Positions 1 through 6,185 of a stretch of DNA of 7,353 bases are shown here, piece after piece. The DNA lies in NCBI GenBank assembly GCA_003451355.1, contig DMDX01000128.1:6911-14263 (forward strand), given 5' to 3'. Each line of letters starts with the position of its first letter. The stretch's first letter is position 1. Source of the DNA: Cryomorphaceae bacterium. Its GTDB lineage: Bacteria; Bacteroidota; Bacteroidia; Flavobacteriales; Schleiferiaceae. A program made the position numbers and the translations under genes. The notes beneath the pieces were generated by a model. The model searched no databases, was not told where the DNA came from, and saw only the letters and a list, made by a program, of their open reading frames with translations.

Positions 1-575
1 GGAAAGAAACTCACATAGAACGCAAAGTCGGTGAAGCGTCGAACGGGCTCAAGGTTTCGCCGGTAAATGTCGATGGTGTAGCTAAGGCACTGAAACGTAT
101 AAAACGAGATTCCGACCGGGAGCAGTATGACGTCCTCCACAAAGTTGGTGCCCAGCTGGCCGTTGGCCCAACCCGCCCAAAACGGCGTAGGCGACCATGC
201 CATGCCCGTGAGGTCGTTCCATACTTCGGCCGCAAAGTAGGCGTACTTAAAAAAGAAGAGGACGCCCAAATTGCTGACAATACTGACCGCGAGAAGCAGC
301 TTGCGTAGGATGCTCCGCTGGGTGCGGTGCAGCGCATGCCCCACCCCAAAGTCGACGGCGGTCGTAAAAATGAGCAGTACCACATACCACTGGCTGGTGT
401 GGTAGTAAAAAAACCAGCTCGCCAGCATGAGGTAGGCGTTGCGCAGGGCCAATCGGCGTTCGAGGCCAGCAAACCCCATGAGCACTACCGCAAAGAAGAT
501 CCAGAACCCCAGTTCCAGAAACGTCCAGGGGCGGCTCGCCTCAGCGTAGAGCAGGGATTTCAGGGCGTCTACCAT
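1..575 (-). CDS. MBOAT family membrane O-acyltransferase (AlgI-like), C-terminus cut by window edge
   Basis: The reading frame opens with ATG at 575-573 and stays open for 191 codons to the left edge, so only the N-terminal part (MVDALKSLLYAEASRPW...) is present. AlgI-type MBOAT proteins are usually 450-500 residues. Seen: several hydrophobic segments (about residues 22-36, 47-72, 92-112), then LPVGISFYTFQ (152-162) and SYTIDIYR (165-172), ending in FAFYVSFF, the start of the block that in this family continues as a conserved FFP motif. These motifs are diagnostic for the AlgI branch, which passes acetyl or other acyl groups across the inner membrane to extracytoplasmic acceptors. The catalytic His lies beyond the window and cannot be checked. 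The start overlaps the stop of the upstream SGNH gene by 7 nt (ATGGTAG), implying coupled translation and a shared job: MBOAT plus SGNH pairs commonly O-acylate polysaccharide or peptidoglycan. The acceptor here is unknown. Confidence 0.93.
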   Translation of the reverse strand, partial: MVDALKSLLYAEASRPWTFLELGFWIFFAVVLMGFAGLERRLALRNAYLMLASWFFYYHTSQWYVVLLIFTTAVDFGVGHALHRTQRSILRKLLLAVSIVSNLGVLFFFKYAYFAAEVWNDLTGMAWSPTPFWAGWANGQLGTNFVEDVILLPVGISFYTFQCLSYTIDIYRRNLEPVRRFTDFAFYVSFF

Positions 576-1756
576 GCGGTCGATTCTTGGTGGCGAAGGT
601 AGGCCTTGGTGAACGCGCTGGCGAACCAGTCCGCGTGCGCTTGGTAGCCGATTTGACTGAGGTGGATTCCGTCGGGGCGCGCCCAATCGTTGGCCATCCA
701 CCGGCGCACCGACCCGTACCCGCCCATTAGGGCAAAAAAGTCAAACACCGCCCCGTGGTGCTTAGCCGCCAGGCGAAGCATGGCGCGCTGAACGAGGATT
801 CCGTGCGGGTTATTGGCGCCCTTGTAGAGCGCGTCGTTGTTGGTCAACCAAATGAACTGCGCGTGGGGATTGACACGGCGCACGGCGTCGACCAGGCTGT
901 CGTAGCGCAGCTCGTAGGCCAACGTATCGAATTCGCCGCGGGACTTGTGGGCGTCGTTGATTCCGAGGCCAAACACCACTACGTCGGGCGGAAGCTCGCG
1001 CAGCTGCGACTCAAAACGCACCGCCTTGAGAAAGCTGTGGGTTGCCGCACCGTTGACGCCTACTGAATGGTAGCGCACTCCGTTGGGGTCCGCGGGGCGA
1101 AAGAGCACGCCCTCGAGGCTCAACGTGTCGCGTCGCCCTTTGCGCGGTTGCCACTGCACGCGAAGGGTATCGATGGGGCGGTCAAAGCGCACTTCGATTC
1201 CGTCGGGGAGGCGTACTACCTCAGCCACTGGGCCTTTGACCAACGGCGGATTAATACTGTCGGAATTCGGATAAAAAAGCAGCACTGAAGAGGCCTGCAA
1301 TGGCAACTCTTTGTGCAGCATGGTGAACCCCGCCGAATCGCCGGCAAACGCGCGGATTCCCGCAAATCCCCATGGTCCGCGGTGCTGCGGAACCGAACAG
1401 CGCTGCCCCGTCCAGGTTCCGTACTTGGTCACCGTGTAGCTGCGCGGATTGTTCGTGCCCGCCACCGCAAACGGGTAGAGCCAACCCACCGAACCGTGGA
1501 GGTCAGGGCTCATGGCGTGCAAACCGCGGCGCACCGCGTCGGTCAGCATCCCCGCTTGAACGTGCGATCCGCCGATGTGAATCATGTTAAGGCTCCCCCT
1601 ACCCTCATAGACGAGCGTATCGAGGCGGTGCCACACGCGCTGAAAGGCGGAATCACCCGCGGGAAACACCAGTTCGGGCGTACCCACCGGAGCAATCTGG
1701 GCCCGAAGCGACGCGGCCCCGAGCAGCACGGCGACGGCGAAGGCGCTAATTCGCAT
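569..1756 (-). CDS. Secreted SGNH-hydrolase-fold protein with GGS variant, MBOAT partner
   Basis: This 395-residue protein starts at ATG 1756, which gives a clean signal peptide (MRISAFAVAVLLGAASLRA, cleavage near LRA|Q). An in-frame TTG at 1765 would add three residues but is less likely. SGNH blocks in order: HIGGSH (residues 61-65; nucleophile Ser64), SVGVNGA (block II, around Gly233), FGLGIND (Gly265, Asn267) and DGIHLS (Asp362, His365). The usual GDS is GGS here, so the Asp before the nucleophile is lost although Ser, Gly, Asn, Asp and His candidates remain. Signal peptide and fold place it in the periplasm or on the outer surface as an acyl transferase or esterase. It overlaps the upstream SGNH gene by 11 nt and the MBOAT gene by 7 nt. 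The C-terminal MGG-x-GS-x3-W stretch before the Asp-His block is shared with the upstream gene, so the two look like diverged paralogues. The substrate is unknown. Confidence 0.86.
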   Translation of the reverse strand: MRISAFAVAVLLGAASLRAQIAPVGTPELVFPAGDSAFQRVWHRLDTLVYEGRGSLNMIHIGGSHVQAGMLTDAVRRGLHAMSPDLHGSVGWLYPFAVAGTNNPRSYTVTKYGTWTGQRCSVPQHRGPWGFAGIRAFAGDSAGFTMLHKELPLQASSVLLFYPNSDSINPPLVKGPVAEVVRLPDGIEVRFDRPIDTLRVQWQPRKGRRDTLSLEGVLFRPADPNGVRYHSVGVNGAATHSFLKAVRFESQLRELPPDVVVFGLGINDAHKSRGEFDTLAYELRYDSLVDAVRRVNPHAQFIWLTNNDALYKGANNPHGILVQRAMLRLAAKHHGAVFDFFALMGGYGSVRRWMANDWARPDGIHLSQIGYQAHADWFASAFTKAYLRHQESTAW

Positions 1757-3101
1757 GGCGCGCAAGTTCCTGTTCGAGCGCAGCGGCCAAAGCCTTGCCG
1801 ACTTTTTGGGCTCCGTTGGGCGTAAAGTGAATGTGGTCCGAGCCCGCTAACGGTGGATTTCGTGCCACCCAGTCGGTCATGCTGCCTGCGCCACCCATGA
1901 ATCCGTAGACGTCAAAAAACGCAGCTCCCTGCAGGTGCGCCGCCGTGCGCAACGCGTCGCGGACCTCGTCGACGTAGGGATAGGATTCCCATTCGGTACC
2001 GACCTTGTGGGCCATATCGCTCGGCCCAATGACGAGCACATCAGCCTCAGGGAGCGCCTTTTGAATCACAGCAATCTGGCGTGCAAAGGCACGGCCGTAG
2101 CGTTCCACTTCGCCGGCCGACTTGAAGTACGGAACCGCGTTTCCGCCAAACTGCATAATTACGAGGCCAGGATTGGCCTGCTTGAGCGACGAGCTAAAGT
2201 GGCTCGCATCAATGCGCTTGAACCCAAGTCCGTCCGCGCCCCGCATGGACACGTTGTCGACTGCGACGCCGTTGAGGCCGTCCCACGCGGCTCCGTAGCA
2301 CAGCGGACTCTCGCCCTTGAACTCAACCCGCACGCGGCCCATGGGTCGCGGAGCCTTAAACTCCATCAGCCCCGGATCACCTTGGGCGTAGTAGCGAATG
2401 TGGGCCAAGCTGTCTTCGTAGTACACCTTAATCTCGGCCGGACCCTCGTAGGGCCCGAGGTAGAGCGTAAGCTTTTGACCCTGACGCACCCGCTCGTACC
2501 CGTAGTTTCGGTTGCGGAACTCCATACTCGCCGAGATGCCCTCATAGCGGTGGGCGATCCCGCGTACCCCGTACAAATTCGTCGGCTCGCGGTCGCTCGG
2601 CCGCCCGAAGCATGCGTAGCGGCGCCAGTTTCCGCTCGCACGATGATCAACACTCGCCATGGGCACAAACGGATCCATGCCTTGAAGTCCCGGACCCATA
2701 CCGCCGTAGCGGTTTTGAAGCATACCGCGAATGTCTGCCGAGAGCCGGTCGCCCTCGATTTGGGAATCCCCGTAGTGAAGGACGCGAACGACGCGGGTAG
2801 CGGCTCCGTCAAGCGCCCGCGCAAACTTTTGGAATCCCAAACTGTCGCCCTGAGGAAACTCGAGCAGCCCTGCACCCTGACGAGCTGCCTTCGGCAGTTC
2901 TGCGGCTTCACTCGCTGTCGCGACCGAGTCGGATTCCGGAACCACTTGAAGCGCTGCATCCTCGGATGCCCACATACTGAGGTCGACCGTCGGAAGCTTC
3001 AGGCCAGCCGGGCGAAGCGCCTCGGGAATGGCCGCCACCGCCCCGAGAATCAGCAATCCCCCCGCTACTAGGGCAAGGGTTAACCAGGGGCTGTGGCGCA
3101 T
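1746..3101 (-). CDS. Membrane-anchored or secreted SGNH/GDSL-fold protein with canonical catalytic blocks
   Basis: This 451-residue protein starts at ATG 3101, which shares one base with the LysM gene stop (TAATG). Seen: a single hydrophobic segment at residues 7-25, acting as signal peptide or N-terminal anchor; a low-complexity Ala/Glu/Ser-rich linker to about residue 75; then LHYGDSQIEGDRL with GDS at 111-113 (nucleophile Ser113). Block II is probably MRGADGLG (Gly288/291), block III is FGGN (319-321), and the acid-base pair is SDHIH (Asp422, His425). About 170 residues lie between blocks I and II, a larger insertion than in minimal SGNH enzymes and possibly a carbohydrate-binding or lid region. 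The family contains O-acetyl transferases and esterases that work with MBOAT proteins (as PatB does with PatA, and AlgX/AlgJ with AlgI). An extracytoplasmic acyl transferase or esterase is therefore likely, but the acceptor cannot be read from sequence. Confidence 0.88.
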   Translation of the reverse strand: MRHSPWLTLALVAGGLLILGAVAAIPEALRPAGLKLPTVDLSMWASEDAALQVVPESDSVATASEAAELPKAARQGAGLLEFPQGDSLGFQKFARALDGAATRVVRVLHYGDSQIEGDRLSADIRGMLQNRYGGMGPGLQGMDPFVPMASVDHRASGNWRRYACFGRPSDREPTNLYGVRGIAHRYEGISASMEFRNRNYGYERVRQGQKLTLYLGPYEGPAEIKVYYEDSLAHIRYYAQGDPGLMEFKAPRPMGRVRVEFKGESPLCYGAAWDGLNGVAVDNVSMRGADGLGFKRIDASHFSSSLKQANPGLVIMQFGGNAVPYFKSAGEVERYGRAFARQIAVIQKALPEADVLVIGPSDMAHKVGTEWESYPYVDEVRDALRTAAHLQGAAFFDVYGFMGGAGSMTDWVARNPPLAGSDHIHFTPNGAQKVGKALAAALEQELARHAN

Positions 3102-3685
3102 TATGGAATTACAAGTATTTGTCCGGGATAAATGCGGTCGGAACCCTTATTCGCCGCATAGAGTTGTTCGAGCTTCACCCCTGGGTAGCGGCTGAGAATT
3201 CGGTAAAAACTGTCGCCAGGGCGCACCGTGATGCGCAACGGCGGGGCAGGATCCGGAACCTTGGGTACCACAGGCAGCTTTGGCTCGGCACTTCCCGGTG
3301 CAGCCATAAATGGCGGAACCGCAACATCCCGTTCGCCCATAAAACGCTCAGGTATCCCTACCTCAGACCACACCGACCTCGGTGAGCGTATCAGTGCGAG
3401 GTCCGCACAAAGGCTGTCCTCAAAAAGGCACAAGTAGTCCAACCACAGTGTTTGTGCGGCAGCAAAGGCATACGCCGAGTCGCGCTGCACACGATCCCAA
3501 CCAAAGCGCGCCGCAGCGGGTTGGCTCAGTCCAAATGGCCCCAAGCGGGGCGAAGCTGACTGATAGGCGGATTGGGCAGCACGAAGCTTTCCCGGATTCA
3601 TAAAAATGGGTTGGTAGCGAAGGCTGTCCTGCGCCCACAGCGAAGAGGCGATGAGGCCAAAAAATACCACTAAAGAGCTTCGCAT
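3101..3685 (-). CDS. Secreted protein with C-terminal LysM domain
   Basis: ATG 3685 gives 194 residues beginning MRSSLVVFFGLIASSLWAQ, a textbook signal peptide cleaved at WA|Q. An upstream in-frame TTG at 3694 would put three extra residues, one of them acidic, ahead of it and is rejected. The middle (about 20-120) is rich in Ala, aromatic and Arg residues and matches nothing I recognise; two Cys occur close together (CLFEDSLC). A Pro-rich linker (PKLPVVPKVPDPAPP) leads to one LysM domain at 152-194, with TVRPGDSFYRI at its start, YAANK in the middle and the YPGQILVIP ending. LysM binds GlcNAc-containing glycans, mainly peptidoglycan. As first gene of the LysM-SGNH-SGNH-MBOAT set it could anchor the acylation proteins to the cell wall; that role is inference. 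The stop shares one base with the next start (TAATG). A promoter candidate lies directly upstream. Confidence 0.87.
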   Translation of the reverse strand: MRSSLVVFFGLIASSLWAQDSLRYQPIFMNPGKLRAAQSAYQSASPRLGPFGLSQPAAARFGWDRVQRDSAYAFAAAQTLWLDYLCLFEDSLCADLALIRSPRSVWSEVGIPERFMGERDVAVPPFMAAPGSAEPKLPVVPKVPDPAPPLRITVRPGDSFYRILSRYPGVKLEQLYAANKGSDRIYPGQILVIP

Positions 3686-3691
3686 GGACTC

Positions 3692-3722
3692 CAAAGGTAC
3701 CGAACCTGCTCAGACCGAGCAA
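3692..3722 (-). promoter_or_regulatory. Candidate Bacteroidota-type promoter for the LysM-SGNH-SGNH-MBOAT genes
   Basis: On the minus strand TTG (3722-3720) is followed after 20 nt by TACCTTTG (3699-3692), an exact match to the -7 consensus TAnnTTTG with near-standard spacing. It lies in the only real gap (45 nt) of the seven-gene block. The box ends 6 nt before ATG 3685, so a transcript from here would be nearly leaderless. This could give the last four genes expression independent of the lipid genes upstream. It is a motif match only. Confidence 0.5.
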
Positions 3723-3730
3723 TGGACGAT

Positions 3731-4297
3731 TCAGGACTGGGTTCGGTTTCGAAGTACCCAGTACAAACCCTTTTGGTTGGACCGCATTTCAGGGAGCAGT
3801 GCGAGAATAAGCATGCCTTCGGTAAACGAAACCACGCCCCAGACCAGCGCAAAGGCAAAGTAGGGCGGCCAAAATCCGAACGAAAAGAGCGAGAAAAACA
3901 AAAATCCTTGCAGGTAGCCGCCCACTTTGGTCGAATACAGATGAAGCCGTGGGCTGGTACCAAACTTCAAAAAGGAAAGAATCAAAAAACTGACAATAAA
4001 TGCCACAAACACCCAGACGAGTACAAACCAGGGCCCAATTGCCGCCTTTTTGAAGACGTAGAGGCCATAAAAGGCGGCGGCATAGGTTCCGTAGTCGGCA
4101 ATAGAGTCCAACTGGGCTCCCAACTCAGTTTGGAGGTTAAAGCGACGGGCAATCCAACCGTCGGCAATATCGGTAAGCAAGTTGATGCAAATCAACCAGC
4201 TGAATACCATTTCGTTGCGCGTGTACACCAAATAAAGTAGCACCGGAAACATGATGATTCGGTACACGCTTAATGCGTTGGGGACGTGTCGAAGCAT
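3731..4297 (-). CDS. CDP-alcohol phosphatidyltransferase family membrane enzyme
   Basis: This 188-residue integral membrane protein contains the complete CDP-alcohol phosphotransferase signature DG-x2-AR-x8-G-x3-D-x3-D: Asp43, Asp46, Gly47, Ala50, Arg51, Gly60, Asp64 and Asp68 are all present. These residues bind two divalent cations and the CDP moiety. The N-terminal PNALSVYRI resembles the PN-x-L-x3-RI opening of PgsA-like enzymes, and the length is close to PgsA (about 180-190), but head-group specificity cannot be decided from the signature. The family swaps CMP of a CDP-activated lipid for an alcohol such as glycerol-phosphate, serine or inositol-phosphate. The start abuts the stop of the CarS-like gene with no gap (TAAATG), so its substrate may be the CDP-lipid made by that neighbour (inference). 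It is followed by a 45-nt gap before the LysM gene. Hydrophobic segments span most of the remainder. Confidence 0.92.
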   Translation of the reverse strand: MLRHVPNALSVYRIIMFPVLLYLVYTRNEMVFSWLICINLLTDIADGWIARRFNLQTELGAQLDSIADYGTYAAAFYGLYVFKKAAIGPWFVLVWVFVAFIVSFLILSFLKFGTSPRLHLYSTKVGGYLQGFLFFSLFSFGFWPPYFAFALVWGVVSFTEGMLILALLPEMRSNQKGLYWVLRNRTQS

Positions 4298-4855
4298 TTA
4301 AAAACGCCGTTTAATGTGAAAAGCGACAAGAATCCACGACAAGAGTGCATGAATTCCGCTGTTGGCGGCGAGGCTTAGGGATGCCACCGTCCAAAATCCA
4401 TAGGATTGATGAAAGCCAAATTCGGATTCACTACCCGGAATCCACAACGCGAGGACAAGTGCTCCAAGCAGCGCGGAATCCAACTTATCTATAGCCGCAC
4501 TCAACCATGGAAATCGAGCACTCTGGGTTCCGGAGGCGATACCGAGTCGGCGCTTGACCAACGAATTCGGCAATTCTGCAAGTACGTACAAGAGTCCCAA
4601 TCCGGCACCCCAGAATAAGGGATTCACGGGTAAAGAAGGTTGCCACAGCAGCGCTTGAACCCATGTTAAAAGTGAAGCTAGCGCGGTCATCACAAGTACT
4701 CCGCGCCACGTTTTGTTGGGACCAAAACCACTGAGCCAAATGGGTTGCGCGAGTTGGTTCAGGATTCCACCGCGAACCACGAGCATATGAAGCACGCCAG
4801 CCACCGCAGTGGGAAGCAGGACCCATTGCAGGTTCCACACAAGCAACTCAGCCAT
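4298..4855 (-). CDS. CarS-like CDP-lipid synthase (CDP-archaeol synthase / CdsA-related cytidylyltransferase)
   Basis: This 185-residue polytopic membrane protein has the three landmark blocks of the CarS family in order: FGPNKTWRG (44-52), ELPNSLVKRRLGI (94-106) and DKLDSALLGA (123-132). The KRR and D-x2-D elements parallel the C-terminal signature of CdsA. CarS in archaea uses CTP to activate unsaturated archaetidic acid, and CdsA does the same for phosphatidic acid. Bacterial relatives of this size exist, but their substrates are mostly unproven. The region before KRR has Leu-Pro-Asn where archaeal members usually have Gly-Asp. The start overlaps the patatin stop by 8 nt (ATGGCTGA), and the stop abuts the start of the CDP-alcohol transferase gene. 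The tight pairing argues that this enzyme supplies the CDP-lipid used by that transferase. Whether the lipid is ester- or ether-linked cannot be told. Confidence 0.82.
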   Translation of the reverse strand: MAELLVWNLQWVLLPTAVAGVLHMLVVRGGILNQLAQPIWLSGFGPNKTWRGVLVMTALASLLTWVQALLWQPSLPVNPLFWGAGLGLLYVLAELPNSLVKRRLGIASGTQSARFPWLSAAIDKLDSALLGALVLALWIPGSESEFGFHQSYGFWTVASLSLAANSGIHALLSWILVAFHIKRRF

Positions 4856-5822
4856 GAGCTTGGGGTTGAAGGAATCGACGGATATCCGGGTTGGTCAACT
4901 GATTTTGCCCTTCGGTGCGACCACAGTTCACCAAGGCTTCGAGTGCGGCAGGGTGCGTCGTGTCCATGCGCACAGCTCCAATTTGATCGATGGGAATTAT
5001 GGGTGGCGGAATGCGGAGGTACGTCGTTTCAGGAGCCAGTTTGGGTAAAAACGCCGCGACGGCCTGATGGGTAAGTTCCGCCTGACCGTAGGTCGAAGCA
5101 TGAAACATGCGCTGAATCCACTGCGGCAGGTTTCGTGGAGCACCCGTTGACTCATAGCCTTCAGGCTGCTCGACAGTTCCAATAGAAAGCAAATCAATGC
5201 GGAGAGCACCTTGCATGTGCTGTTCGGCATGAACCAAGCCACTCAGCGCGGGTGAATTTGCCCACAGTCCGCCGTCGGCATAAAGCTGGCCTTGGATTTC
5301 GTGGGCGGGTAAATAACCCGGAGTCGCTGAAGTTGCAAGAGCCACGTCGCGAACTAAAAGATCCGGATGCGACTGACGCGTAAACACCACGAGTGATCCG
5401 TTGCTCAGGTTTACCGAAGCTATACTCACATCAGTTTGAAGTTCGGACATGCGAAGCCCACCAAAAAGGTCGTCGAGTCCATCTCGAAGTGCACCCGGGG
5501 CATACTTTCCTTGAAGTCGAAGCTGCCTTAGAACGTGCTGTACCTGCTGCATGCGCCGTCCGATTCCCTGAGTCGGATTCGGAAAAATCGAAGGTCCTTT
5601 GGTACGCAGAAAGTGGGCGAGTTCCGCAGAGGAATTCCCGGCGGCAAGTCCAAGCGCAAGGATTCCGCCAGAGGAAGTTCCAAAAATCCAATCAACGTAC
5701 TCGCTCCAACGCTGCCCGAGTTGCGCTTCGAACTCCGCGAGCACCGAAGCAGAGTATAGGCCTTTGATTCCGCCACCATCAATGGACACAATGCGCAGGT
5801 GATCACGATCCTTGTGGTTCAT
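4848..5822 (-). CDS. Patatin-like phospholipase
   Basis: This 324-residue soluble protein has no signal peptide or membrane segment. Patatin landmarks: oxyanion-hole loop IVSIDGGGIKG (residues 11-21), nucleophile elbow FGTSSGG with Ser50 in G-x-S-x-G, the conserved ATSATPGY region (163-170), and catalytic Asp183 in YADGGLWANSP. This Ser-Asp dyad family hydrolyses acyl esters of phospholipids or related lipids (phospholipase A or lysophospholipase activity). All key residues are intact, so it is probably active. ATG 5822 is well placed, 8 residues before the first beta strand. It is the first gene of the minus-strand block and overlaps the CarS-like gene by 8 nt, suggesting a role in turnover or remodelling of the lipid made by the next two enzymes. 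Similar patatins serve as CBASS effectors (CapV), but no nucleotide cyclase is present nearby, so a housekeeping or lipid-remodelling role is favoured. No convincing promoter was found upstream. Confidence 0.93.
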   Translation of the reverse strand: MNHKDRDHLRIVSIDGGGIKGLYSASVLAEFEAQLGQRWSEYVDWIFGTSSGGILALGLAAGNSSAELAHFLRTKGPSIFPNPTQGIGRRMQQVQHVLRQLRLQGKYAPGALRDGLDDLFGGLRMSELQTDVSIASVNLSNGSLVVFTRQSHPDLLVRDVALATSATPGYLPAHEIQGQLYADGGLWANSPALSGLVHAEQHMQGALRIDLLSIGTVEQPEGYESTGAPRNLPQWIQRMFHASTYGQAELTHQAVAAFLPKLAPETTYLRIPPPIIPIDQIGAVRMDTTHPAALEALVNCGRTEGQNQLTNPDIRRFLQPQAHG

Positions 5823-5835
5823 CCTGCCAAAGAAC

Positions 5836-5850
5836 TTACAAAAAGTGTAA
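5836..5850. promoter_or_regulatory. Short inverted repeat in the patatin 5' region
   Basis: TTACA (5836-5840) and TGTAA (5846-5850) form a 5-bp inverted repeat around an AAAAG spacer, 13 nt upstream of the patatin ATG. Related TGTA/TACA pieces occur just beyond it (near 5854-5872). It could be an operator half-site pair or a weak leader hairpin. In AT-rich leader DNA a match this short can arise by chance. Confidence 0.2.
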
Positions 5851-5929
5851 TGCTGTACACACGTCTTTTACACAACTCGTGAGCTTCACTAGCAATTATT
5901 GCAAAAACTGGGGTGCGATGGCGTACGTC

Positions 5930-5965
5930 AAAAGAAAAAGCCGAACACTTTAGGCGTTCGGCTTT
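5930..5965 (-). terminator. Intrinsic terminator of tRNA-His
   Basis: Read on the minus strand, AAAGCCGAACGC (5965-5954) pairs with GTGTTCGGCTTT (5948-5937) in a 12-bp stem containing one G-U wobble, with loop CTAAA and a following TTCTTTT run. The wobble would be a C-A mismatch in plus-strand RNA, and no T run follows on that side, so it acts for the minus-strand tRNA. It begins about 13 nt past the tRNA 3' end and should separate the tRNA from the patatin block. Confidence 0.9.
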
Positions 5966-5977
5966 GTTCTCGTTTAG

Positions 5978-6052
5978 GGTGAAAGACGGGGTTCGAACCC
6001 GCGACCTCCGGAACCACAATCCGGCGCTCTAACCAACTGAGCTACAATCACC
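5978..6052 (-). tRNA. tRNA-His(GTG)
   Basis: A complete cloverleaf is present on the minus strand. The D stem is GCTC/GAGC with loop AGTTGGTTA. The anticodon stem is CCGGA/TCCGG with loop TTGTGGT, giving anticodon GTG for histidine. The variable loop is AGGTC. The T stem is GCGGG/CCCGT with loop TTCGAAC and one G-U pair. The histidine identity elements are encoded: an extra 5' G (G-1, position 6052) opposite discriminator C73 (5978). CCA is not encoded. The acceptor stem is GTGATTG against CTTTCAC, so pairs 5-68 and 6-67 are both U-U, a tandem mismatch that is unusual in a functional tRNA. It is flanked by its own promoter and terminator. Confidence 0.95.
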
Positions 6053-6065
6053 ATGTTTGGGGCGG

Positions 6066-6095
6066 CAAATATAGCGTGCCGAATTGGTTTTGCAA
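6066..6095 (-). promoter_or_regulatory. Promoter of tRNA-His (Bacteroidota -33/-7 type)
   Basis: On the minus strand TTG (6095-6093) is followed after exactly 19 nt by TATATTTG (6073-6066), a perfect TAnnTTTG -7 box. The box ends 13 nt before the first tRNA base, so transcription should begin only a few bases upstream of the mature 5' end. This matches the known promoter architecture of the phylum and is one of the main clues to the organism. Confidence 0.75.
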
Positions 6096-6127
6096 GGGCT
6101 ACAAGGGTGGAGCCACAGGGCAGTTCA

Positions 6128-6157
6128 TTGCTTTTAAGCACGTCGGGAATACAATTG
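6128..6157 (+). promoter_or_regulatory. Candidate promoter of the glycosyltransferase gene, overlapped by a palindrome
   Basis: TTG (6128-6130) and TACAATTG (6150-6157) are separated by 19 nt; the second box differs from TAnnTTTG at one base. A leader of about 20-25 nt would precede ATG 6186. The perfect 12-bp palindrome ATACAATTGTAT (6149-6160) covers the -7 box and could be a repressor site, since a dimeric protein bound there would block polymerase. No regulator gene is visible in the window. Confidence 0.5.
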
Positions 6158-6185
6158 TATATGAAATTCCACCGAACTTTGACCC

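Noticed and set aside
1757..1765. TTG at 1765 as start of the second SGNH gene
   Set aside because: The in-frame ATG three codons later gives a standard signal peptide with a basic N-terminus; the extension adds nothing.
1313..1825. Plus-strand open frame of 170 codons opposite the second SGNH gene
   Set aside because: It lies antisense across the SGNH gene's signal peptide and catalytic Ser region, with Arg/His/Pro-rich composition and no motif.
1935..3071. Long plus-strand open frame (378 codons) opposite the first SGNH gene
   Set aside because: It is antisense to a gene with clear SGNH motifs and a signal segment; its His/Arg/Val-rich product looks like a codon-bias shadow.
3722..4240. 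Plus-strand open frame of 172 codons opposite the CDP-alcohol transferase
   Set aside because: The opposite strand carries a complete eight-residue family signature; this product is Lys-rich and featureless.
4848..5822. Patatin as a CBASS (CapV-like) defence effector
   Set aside because: The length and fold are compatible, but there is no cyclic-nucleotide synthase, E1/E2/JAB or HORMA/TRIP13 gene nearby; the neighbours are lipid-synthesis genes.
5823..5930. Promoter for the patatin block
   Set aside because: I found no TAnnTTTG match with a correctly spaced TTG here; the nearest TTTG-ending boxes lack the leading TA, so none is called.
5819..6019. 66-codon open frame on the minus strand
   Set aside because: It runs through part of the tRNA-His gene and the whole terminator hairpin, and its product has no recognisable family features.
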